This document shows positions 55,107 to 64,000 of a stretch of 64,000 bases of DNA, piece after piece. The notes below the pieces were generated by a model. That model was given only the letters and a program-made list of their open reading frames with translations. It was not told where the DNA came from and searched no databases. Where the stretch lies: assembly GCA_037976565.1 (NCBI GenBank), contig CP137685.1, positions 16,031,659 to 16,095,658 on the forward strand, written 5' to 3'. A program made the translations under genes and the position numbers. This stretch comes from Mesocentrotus franciscanus. Its lineage: Eukaryota; Echinodermata; Echinoidea; Camarodonta; Strongylocentrotidae. Each line of letters starts with the position of its first letter. Positions within the stretch are counted from its first letter, which is position 1.

Positions 55107-56907
55107 TTCATAATATAGGCGGAGGGTGTTCTATGTTTTTCAATTATTATAATAGTACGCCAAGGCTATTCGATTTTTTGTTGTTGTACAATGTACATGA
55201 TGTCGGTCGATATTAACAAAAGATTGTCTTTGTTTAAACTCTCTTTTGTATGCACTAGTAGTAGTACACAGAGGCTCGACACAAGGTAAAATTTCTTTTA
55301 AAAAAGGGTGAAGGTCAAAAAAAAAAGGAGGTGGGGACAAGAAACTAGGAGTTAAAGCCCCTCTGCACTAGTTTGGTCATGAGGGATTAGAGGGATTAGC
55401 GTGGTCACTGACGGGTGGTTATCTCATCAACTCAGCTCTCAATTAACATAAGAAAAAGAGGATCATGGGGGACCAACATGCACCACTTAGGCATTGTTGT
55501 CTATATAGAGGGAGCAAGTAGCTACAAGTAGTACAGTGGGGCTTTAAATATATTTGTCTATCAGCTATCACTATTTGGAAATTTGTATTATATACCACAT
55601 TGGGAAATATTTTCTTGTTTGGCACAAAGTGTACAGCCTCAAATTAGCACTACATATATATCAGCGCTATGGTACACATGCAGATATGTATGGTAGCCGT
55701 ATGAGCCTATAGGTGTACCAAAGTATGAAATTAAGTACCGGTACATGCAATTTGATGCAAATGTACATGTATGACTCACCTTGAAAGGACTTTGTCAACA
55801 AGTCAACAATTTTTATGAACCTGATATGAGTGCATGAAAACGTTTTATAGAGTATTGATTTTAAGCCTTCGCAGTATTAGCAAATGTGCAGAGCTCACAA
55901 TAAGTAAAACTGGCGTACGTTCAGAGACTATTTCAGTCAACTGGAAGCACTATGGGAATAAATCTGTTTGTGACTTTCTTTTTTCGTAGTAAAGATGTAA
56001 ACCACTAAGTAAACCCCCCCAACCCCCCCCCCCCAAAAAAAAGAATATTCATGAAGCCATTTTTTTCTTCCCACGTGTACATGTAGGCTACATGTTCTAG
56101 CATTTTTCATTGGTCCACGTACACATGACCTAGTTCTTATAACTACTGAAATTGAATCAAAGTGACCTTCACATTCATACAACAAAGATTTGTACATTGA
56201 TCATAGTTTTGATCTCTTATCACATTTCTGCAACCAAGTATATCAGTGAATCTGTGCGCAAAACTCTAGTTTAGCAAGGTACAATTTGATAAGGAGAGTG
56301 TACATGTAGTCATGTACTTCTGTGATTGGCAAACTTGTGGCCTCTGTTATCACCCTTTGTGTCAGTTTACTTATCGGATTTAATCTCAGCCTTACTGTTC
56401 AGTGGTGGGTGTACATTGTACAAATTTGGAAGTGGAAGATTTACAATGTACCCATGTGCAATTTTGATAGTTGAGACTATGTTTCTGGACAGTCCTGTAG
56501 CAGATGTTAAGATTCTGAAGTATCTTCATAATCTGTAACTGCACCTGTAACAGTGCTAGACTGTCTCGATTTAGTGCATCATCATTTGGACAAAGGTAGA
56601 ATTATATGTCAATTCATATACCTGATTTGTTTTAATGAATGTTCATTTGTTGGGGTCATATATTTCCTATTTGTAGGCTTACTACATTGTGTATTAAGAT
56701 GTGTACCTTTACTCTGATAGCTTGTTATGGAATGTTACTTGTAATGTGTTGTGCTATGGAATGTAGCAATACATAGACATTGTGTTTTTATCAACATCAT
56801 TCACAATACTATTACAATCTGTATTTCTCTTTCTTCTCTATTTCTCTTTATCTTTTCTTCATCTCTCCACTTCCATATCTCCTTTCATTTTTCTTTCCTT
56901 TATTCAG
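55107..56907. other. Noncoding before the MTTP signal-peptide exon
   Basis: Contains C- and A-runs near 56015-56042 and TACATGTA words. A pyrimidine-rich stretch (56820-56905) leads into the acceptor at 56907. Confidence 0.45.
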
Positions 56908-56956
56908 TTGTTGATTGACCTTTGGCCTGTCGTTGAGAAGAAGGTAGAGAGAAGAC

Positions 56957-57011
56957 ATGATGAAGTCCGTTCATTTGCTGTCATTACTGGCATCTTTTGC
57001 GCTCTGTGTTG
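56957..57011 (+). CDS. MTTP: MTTP first coding exon: signal peptide
   Basis: Codes MMKSVHLLSLLASFALCV plus one base; two adjacent ATGs, lysine, then a leucine-rich core: a clear ER signal peptide. An acceptor TTCAG at 56907 suggests the exon starts near 56908 with a short untranslated part. Donor G|GTAAGT at 57012. Confidence 0.78.
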
Positions 57012-60000
57012 GTAAGTAATATAGCACAGAATATCATCTTTAAAAAATAAAGGCAAAAGACAACAACAAAAAGGAAGAAAGAACAGCTATTGCTATAATG
57101 ACTATGGCATATTTTGAATAGATGTTGGAATGAGCAGAGGATAAGTAAGTTGTTCTCTTCTAATTGTGTGAAATGTTGCAAGTCATTTCAGAATTCAGAA
57201 CAATTACTTCAAAAATTGAAATTGAAGGAGAGACATAAGAAAAATAATGATATTAGGCTTTAAGAATACCCAAAGCTATCAGCTGCATTGGACTATTTGA
57301 CCAAAAGGACCTTTCCATCTTATCCATCTTTGGTGTGAATTTCATGATCTTTTGTCCAAAAACAGCATTATTGTTCATTGGTTTTGAATAGACTCCCATG
57401 AGTGATTTTACGTCAAATGTCATTGAACTGCTAGGCAGGTTGCTTCTACTTGAAAGTTCACATCTACATGTAGACTCTTTGTTCTAAATGATAGATTTGG
57501 TAGGTTTTTACATTGAGAAAACTCTTGTTGCAATTTCTTTCAAGAGCCTGATCAAGTTTTTAACATTACAATTGATAAAATATAAGGAAGAAAAAGAATG
57601 AGGAATGAAAAATACTAAGATTGACTTTGAGAGAGCAAAATATTCTCTCCAAGATTACAAAGTGCTCCTGTAGAGAGTACTGGTATAATATACTGGTAGG
57701 CCTCTTTTCTTACACTGGTTACTACAAGTACCTGATGCAATGTTCTGTACATATTGATGGGAAGACATTTGGATGTTCCAGCAATGATTTATGTGGCATT
57801 TTCATCATTCTGTTATTTGACACTTAGCTAATGGCCAGGTCATCGATATCCTATCACTGTTTTCTAATCCACATTTTGAACATAAAGAAAGAGAATTGTG
57901 CTTTTAAAATTTCCAACATTGACTCATGTGGCACTGACACCATTTGCCATTTGTCAATTAGCTATTGGCCAGATCAGTGCTAGTATCACTGTTTCCTTTC
58001 ATTTACCTTGGCTTGATGCCATAATGAAACATTTTTATAGGATGACATACAGTCATGTACCTTTGAATGTTCCGACATAATTCATGTGGCATTTCATTTT
58101 CATCATTTTGTGATTATGTAACTTAGCTATCGGCCAGATCAGTGCTTCTATCAAGGTTTCTGATTAACGTTTGGAACAGTTAATTTGTATCTTGCCATTG
58201 AATGTTCTGATCCAACAGTGATTCTTGTGGCAGTTTCATCGTTTGTGATTTGTCATTCATCTATTGGCCAGGTCACTGATATCCTATCACTCTTTTCTTT
58301 CATTCATAAGCTCCCCAGAGCGAACAAGCAAAGCTCAAAGGTCTTGATAGACAATATCACTTGGCCATTGAGTATTGGATAATTATTTGCCTATCTTGAT
58401 CAAATAGTCGAAGTTGACCTTGAGGTGTATTTCAGATTAGAATTCTACTGTTCTAAGTATATAAGCTCTTGTAGAAATGGACATGTATGTCAAACCTTTT
58501 ATTGGAATTAGGGTTTGAAATTATTCTGTGATGAACCAATATAATTAATTGCTAGATTACTATATAGGAAGTTTGAATCACTGCATCCATTGCAAAGAGT
58601 ACATGTAGATGTGGTGATTTCATCCTTCGGCCATCTTATAAAGGACAGATCGTTTAATACGTTTATATGCAAGCAAAGTCTTTAGTACCGGTACATTATA
58701 CAGGTATTATATGAATCTAAATCTTTAAAAATGTCTATATGCTACAATAGACAGCAACAAAGGTAAATTGCTCTAGAGATACTCTTTGAAGCCTTCTAAA
58801 GAAAAACCTCTGCTTGTTTCTCCATGCAGTATGTATAACTGTAACTGTAAGTGCCTTTTTAAAGTCTACTGCTGTTGTTTGTTTAATCTCATGTTGATCA
58901 TACCATGTGATGTGATGAACCTTGCAGAAATGAATGATTCAATGAATAAATCAATAATAAATCAATGTAATCAAATATAAACGTCCTTGCGATGAAATGT
59001 TATAAATGTGGCTTTTACCAATTGTGCGCTCTACCTGTATGTTTGTATTAAAGACAGTTGTAATACATGTAATCGATGATAGTAATTTTATAGCTTTATT
59101 AGATTAAAAATTTAGTTTTACTTTTACTTTTTAGAAATTTATGGTTCCATTCATTCCTGCAATTGCAGTACCAAGAGAAGTATGGTACTGTACATATAGG
59201 CTATGTACATGTATGCACATTACATGTACAATTAATGCATGCTTATCTCAGAAAAGAGATACACCTGTCCTTCCCCTTTTCATTGAGATGAATACCTTGA
59301 ATTGAGTATAGATTAAAAGTTGATTTTGTTTAGATATAGTGGTTTGTGTTGAATATATTTCCTTTTGTTAGCAGGAAGGAAGGAAGTCATGTGAGCCTTA
59401 AACAAAATCACACAAACACTGTACCTTATGAATGAGGAAAACAGAGCCATACTGCCAGTTCAAGAAATCGTCCAATGTGCTTTCATTCAAGTTTAAATCT
59501 TATTTTTGATGTACATATGCAAGCCTGGCCAAGAGGTGGATTGAATGCCCTGCAAGTTGATACGTTTATTAATGAATACTAATTTCAATGAATCCTGAGT
59601 ATGTTGTAATGATCCTAATCAGACTACCTCTTTTTTTAAATTACCACCTGACGAAGGACATTTGCATGTTCTTGTATTGCCAACTTTAATATTCCAAATA
59701 TTATCTTTTGAACTGTTGTTTGAAGTGGCCATATAAATAAACTATTACTGTTAAAGCAATGTTATGCTGCTAGTTCTGCTATGCAGTTACTGTCTTTCTG
59801 ACAAATTTGTATATACATGTACTATTCAGTATTCACACTTTTGCTTTTTAATTCCGATGCTCCTTTTCTAATTATTCCCTTCTATTACATGTAGGCCTAG
59901 CTACTATTAAAGTACAAATCATTAGGACATCGTTATACAAAATGTATATCAAAAGTCTTGAGTTTCATTTTTTTCTTCCCCTTTAAACTTTTAAAAACTA

Positions 60001-63000
60001 TCTACGGTGTATTATTCATCTGTAGGATAATTTTAGAGAATGCTATTTTTTTGTATTATCGGCCATATCCATATTGTCCTAAATCTTACTACAGACTGTC
60101 AATTCATTCATAATAAACTCTCTAAAGATTTGGACTCTACTAGTACTACACAGTCAGGTGACAGTGTTATTGGGAAATAAAGCCTGTTTGTGGTGACATC
60201 AGTACCGGTATAGGATAATTTTAGAGAAAGCTATTTTTTGTTTTATCAGCCAATATCCATTGTCCTAAATCTCACAACAGACTGTCAATTCATTCATAAA
60301 CTCTCTAAAGATTTGGACTCGAATACACAGTCATGTGACAATGTTATTGGGAAATGAAGCGGGCCTGTTTGTGGTGACTAATTGTTGGCTGTCCTTGTCA
60401 CTGTTTGAAGATTAAACAGCAATGTAGGTCACATCTACATGTACATATATTTATAGGAGTTCATTGATCATCCAGGCACTGTCATTTGAGCTGGCACGTG
60501 GTGAATAAAAAGAAGAAAAGAAAGAGAAAAAAAAAAACAAAGAAAATGGAACAGATATATAATATGAGGTTACAGGGATGTAAGTGATCTTCAGACATTT
60601 CAGTATCCCGTTGTGTTTCATGTCTGTGCTTAGTACATGTATGCGCAAATGGGATGAATTGCTTTGTCTTGTCTTGCATTTATTTGTATGACACCAAGAA
60701 GCAGGAGTGGTTCCGGGGAACTTTTTTTCCTTCTAAAGCACACATATATAAATAAATGTAATTAATATTTCATCTAGTTTTATTTCCTCTTGTGTTTATG
60801 TCATACACTTTGATTTGACACCAAGATTTCGTATATAAATTCTACATGAACATGTATTAAACAACTTGATTTTCTTCAGACTTTATCCTTTTCTTTGATG
60901 ACCAATTTGTTCATAAAAATCCCAGCTATATACACCGCAAGATATAACTGATATGAAACTACATTTCTCACAGATAACAAATCTCCACAAAGATAGATTC
61001 ATAGCCATTCTCTTCTCGGTAAGGAACATATTTGTTGATGTAAATTGAGTTTCCATGGCGATGGTTTTCTTATGATAGGTTTTTATGGATTTTTCTAACA
61101 ATTATTATTAATGTAATTTGATGGGAGCAACTGTGAATATATTCTGCTTAACCTCCTCTTTGTGCAGAACTATTATCTAGCATATAATACAGGGAGTTTC
61201 ACAGTTGCGATATCTACATTTTCTTGTATATATATATCTCTTTCTGTTTGTCCATCTGTTTTTTTCCATTCTGTTTCTCTGTTTCATTTTTATTTCTCTC
61301 TCTGTCTCTCTGTCTATTTCTCTCTCTCACTGTCTCTTTCCGTCTCCCTTCTATGTTTCTCTCTCTTTCAATTTCTCTTTCTTTCTCTCTCTTCATCTCC
61401 TTCTCTTTCTCGCTCCTTCTCCCTCTCTCCCTTTCCCTCTCCTTTCTATTTTTTCTCTTTCAATTTCTCTTTCTTTCTCTCTCCTCCTCTCGATCCCTTC
61501 CTCTCTCTTCTGTCTCAATTTTGTTTCCCGCCTCTCTTTTCAGTACAGTTGTATAACATGTTCTGTGTCAGTCTCTCCCTCTTTCTCTGTAAGTCTGTCT
61601 GTTATCCCCACTCTCTCTCTCCTGTACCCTTTCACACAAATTTGCCTGTTCCTCTATATATTTTCAATGTGCCATCCTCTTCCTCATTTTTTATCAATGG
61701 TATTTCAGACCGCTTTACCTTCAGCTGCAGCTCTTGCTTACAAAAACTCATGAAATTCCCTTAAAACAAAAATGACTACTGGTATAGCATTTTGCTTGGT
61801 ACAAAATGTGATATCTTTGTATTTTTTCTCTTTTGCACTTTCGCCTTTTTTCCCCCTCTGCGCAGTCCATTACTGATATCCTATCCTGTTAGGCAGACTT
61901 TGGCTTGCATTTCTTGTGTGTTGCTCTTGTTGTAATCAGGTTCAATTGTATTATGTTTCAGTTCATGCTTCCTGCTTGTATAGTACTTCGTGGAAAGTTT
62001 GTCGACCTTCTGCAAGTCACACGAGTTGAGTGATTTCTAATTGCTATGTGGCTTTCTTGGAAAAGCAAAGTTATTAAACCTACATGTTTAAATGAAACGG
62101 AGGAGTTTTACAAATATTTAGCAGATGGTCCCCTGCTTACTTCAAAGGTAAATTGTGGTGGTGGTTGCCCAAATCTGTTTATGTAATAGTGTTAAATGGT
62201 AAAAATGTAAATTATGTAATTGTAATTCACCCAAAGACAAAGTATGAAATAGTTTGCATTGTAGTAGAACTTACATGTACAATGTACATGTGTAGTTTAC
62301 AGCATAGGAAAGCTGATCAAACTAATGTCCACATTTTTCAAAACAAAGAAAAAAAGAAACAAACACAAAATTTGAAGAAAGCTAGGAAGCAATTAATATG
62401 GTGAATCATAATCTTCAAAACATAACTTAAAGCAAAAGATAAAGGAGATTAAGCATGTAAAATGTGGTTGCGTCATTGGTTTAATCACTTGGAATTAGGG
62501 TCCAAACCTTTGCCTGTTGATGGCCAGACATTAATCTATATTGGCAACTCTCCACCTAGGTATGAATGCATGGGTACCTGGTTTGCTACACTATGTATTA
62601 TTAAAGTTGCTGAGATATAATTGGGTAGTTTGCACTGTAAAGCACTTACAGGGAAATCCAGCCCTAATAGTAAAAAAACTCTAAAAGATAGCAAAAAAAT
62701 CAGAGAAGTTGACTGGGGAGCGTTTGAACAAAACCTGACAAAATGTAAGAAAGTTATAGATTTTTTAAAGTTGTAATCGCTATACCTCAAATTGGCTAAA
62801 TTGGTAATGCCACCCATTTGTTCCAACACACAAAATGAATAAAATTTAATTTTTTCAATATGTTTGACACACAGATGGTCAAGTAGCGCCCCAAGGGTGA
62901 AGTAACTTGGGAGAAAAACTGCAAGTAGGGATATCTTTGTACAAGACAAATTTGGGAGAGTTATCCATCACTATGTCACTACCCACTGAGAAAATTGCCA

Positions 63001-63525
63001 ATTTGAGATTCGCATAGCTGTAGTGATCTCATATTTAAAAAATTCATAACTTTTTTTCTTTTTCATCCAATAAAGGTTTTATTCAAACATGTCTCGTAGC
63101 CAGTGGCTGAATTGCACAACTTTCTTATTCTTGGTCTGATTTATTTCAAACTTTCATCAGGTTCTGTTTATCTTATTTTTCTGCTTTCTTTTAAATGAAC
63201 TTATTACCAAGGGTTGGATTGCCCTTTAGGTAAACAGTTTTCGTCATGAGTGTTTATTATCATAAATTTTGAGGCTGATTACTGAATTCAGTATTATTGA
63301 AACTTCTACCTCTCTATCAATTCTCAAGGAGGAGCACTGTCCTATGAGACTGGAAAGACATACCGCTACAACTATGCCACCGATGTAGAAATCAGTGATC
63401 CCAGCTCAGGAGAGGATTGGAGCAGTGATGGATCAAAAGTGGGCTTCAAGCTGTCATCAGTTGTTGACTTAGCTGTCGTCTGGCAAAACCCCCAAGATGC
63501 TTATGAAAAGATCTGGAAACTGACA
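56957..63525 (+). CDS. MTTP: Microsomal triglyceride transfer protein, 5' end (partial)
   Basis: Two coding exons, 56957-57011 and 63329-63525, join in phase 1 to give a signal peptide and the first ~65 mature residues. The mature part (GALSYETGKTYRYNYATDVE ... VGFKLSSVVDLAVVWQNPQ) follows the N-terminal beta-barrel of the large lipid transfer protein family and matches the MTTP version best (human VGYRISSNVDVALLWRNPD). In other animals MTTP pairs with protein disulphide isomerase in the ER and loads lipid onto apoB/vitellogenin-type proteins. The remaining ~800 residues lie past the right edge. A vitellogenin or apolipophorin is less likely because the WxNP motif is MTTP-like. Confidence 0.82.
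57740..58315. repeat. Four degenerate ~140-bp tandem units in MTTP intron 1
   Basis: Each unit has ATGTTCCGACA or similar, ATTCATGTGGCA, TTTCATCATTTTGT, TAGCTATTGGCCAG(A/G)TCA and TATCACTGTTT. Diverged enough that exact borders are uncertain. Confidence 0.65.
58316..60020. other. MTTP intron 1, plain stretch
   Basis: AT-rich with a few TACATGTA words; no element or exon recognised. Confidence 0.45.
60021..60385. repeat. Two-copy ~186-bp tandem duplication in MTTP intron 1
   Basis: Both units run from AGGATAATTTTAGAGAA through CAGACTGTCAATTCATTCAT and AAAGATTTGGACTC to TGTTTGTGGTGAC, with about 10% difference and small indels. Confidence 0.8.
61225..61640. repeat. Pyrimidine-rich CT tract in MTTP intron 1
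   Basis: About 400 bp of TCTCTnTCTTTC-type sequence on the plus strand. Gives Ser/Leu/Phe open frames of 110-200 codons with no codon structure or similarity; not coding. Confidence 0.9.
62460..62645 (+). repeat. Degenerate SINE in MTTP intron 1
   Basis: Recognisable by AACTCTCCACCTAGGT and GGGTACCTGG, which match the SINE A body, and a faint tRNA-like head before them. It is clearly older than SINE A and is followed at once by a TTAA-type element. Confidence 0.5.
62650..63225. mobile_element. TTAA-family element in MTTP intron 1
   Basis: AGGGAAATCCAGCCC to GGTTGGATTGCCCT, internal sequence like 20213-20767 in the same orientation. Flanks now read TTAC and TTAG, so the target duplication has decayed or differed. 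Ends about 100 bp before the second MTTP coding exon. Confidence 0.65.
63329..63525 (+). CDS. MTTP: MTTP second coding exon: N-terminal beta-barrel start
   Basis: Residues 19-84 in 197 nt, phase 1 in and 0 out, acceptor TCAAG|GAGGAG, donor ACA|GTAAGT. Contains GKTYRYNYATDVEI, then GFKLSSVVDLAVVWQNP and EKIWKLT. The acceptor has only a moderate pyrimidine tract but the frame and homology are clear. Confidence 0.88.
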
Positions 63526-63925
63526 GTAAGTACAGGGTGTTGGAAGTTTACATTTGTACAAATTAGCTTGGTCATTTTTACATTGAAACACTAGCATGTT
63601 TTCTTGTAGAGTAGACCTTTGAATTTGTGTGACGACCATTAGATAAAGCTGCTGCACACTGTTGAAAATGTCCTTGATACATGTAGATGGCAATTTCTAT
63701 ATCTCCTAAATGAGGTAAAATGTAAAATGATGAAATTTGATGACTTATGAGACATTAGGATTGGGTTATATAAGAGGCTCTTTTATTTCATGGGGCAATG
63801 CGATAAGTTATTGTAGCAAGTCACGAGCCATTTTCTTGCTATCTGACTGTATTAGTGTATTACATGTATGATGATTAGTGACTTAATATAATTGCTTCTA
63901 GTGACATTTGCTCCAGGTACACATG

Positions 63926-64000
63926 GAATTTGATTTGCTGAGAGTAAAGTTGTTACAGAAATGTTAGTATTTGTTATTGATAATAAGTTTTATGAAACAG
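63926..64000. mobile_element. GGGCCCTGTTTC element, cut by window end (copy 3)
   Basis: Only the half ending TAATAAGTTTTATGAAACAG is visible; its GGGCC terminus lies past the edge. The preceding GATTTGCTGAGAG also matches copy 1. Confidence 0.6.

Noticed and set aside
61162..61764. 200-, 182- and 110-codon plus-strand frames
   Set aside because: Products of the CT-rich tract in MTTP intron 1; three overlapping frames open at once.

Overview
This is eukaryotic nuclear DNA from an animal. The genes have many introns with GT/AG borders, the DNA is AT-rich, and it is packed with short transposon-derived repeats, tRNA-derived SINEs and microsatellites. The repeat families (short inverted-repeat elements on TTAA or TA targets, SINEs ending in an ATT-type tail, many TACATGTA and TACCGGTA palindromes) resemble those of marine deuterostomes. 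An echinoderm such as a sea urchin is my best guess. That is inference from repeat style; nothing in the window proves the species.

Layout. (1) About 0.8-32.4 kb, minus strand: a complete mitochondrial glutamate dehydrogenase gene. Twelve coding exons join in frame with matching splice phases into a 545-residue protein. Unusually it has two intact, mutually substitutable last coding exons (7588-7707 and 815-934). Broken or partial copies of exons 3, 8 and 11 lie beside their sources. (2) 32.4-41.4 kb: promoter-like sequence, a degenerate minisatellite, a ~109-bp tandem array holding a clean TTAA insertion, and otherwise gene-poor DNA. (3) 41.4-47.5 kb, plus strand: a six-exon gene for a type I membrane receptor with signal peptide, two immunoglobulin-like domains, one transmembrane helix and a tyrosine-rich cytoplasmic tail. 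The tail seems to continue past the stop codon through two frame changes. (4) 47.6-53.8 kb: repeats only. (5) 53.8 kb to the right edge, plus strand: the 5' end of a large lipid transfer protein gene, best matched to the microsomal triglyceride transfer protein large subunit: a signal-peptide exon at 56.9 kb, a 6.3-kb intron, and the first mature exon at 63.3 kb. The rest lies outside the window.

The three genes are functionally unrelated neighbours: mitochondrial nitrogen/carbon metabolism, cell-surface recognition, and ER lipoprotein assembly. The most interesting points are the exon-copy history of the glutamate dehydrogenase gene, especially its alternative C-termini; the receptor tail with its repeated tyrosine module split over three frames; a near-perfect 268-bp palindrome in a receptor intron; a 76-unit GAA.TTC tract 66 nt upstream of an exon; and several nested insertions where the undisturbed target can be read directly from a sister copy. 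All exon calls come from reading frame, splice phase and remembered family similarity; no search or transcript data were available.
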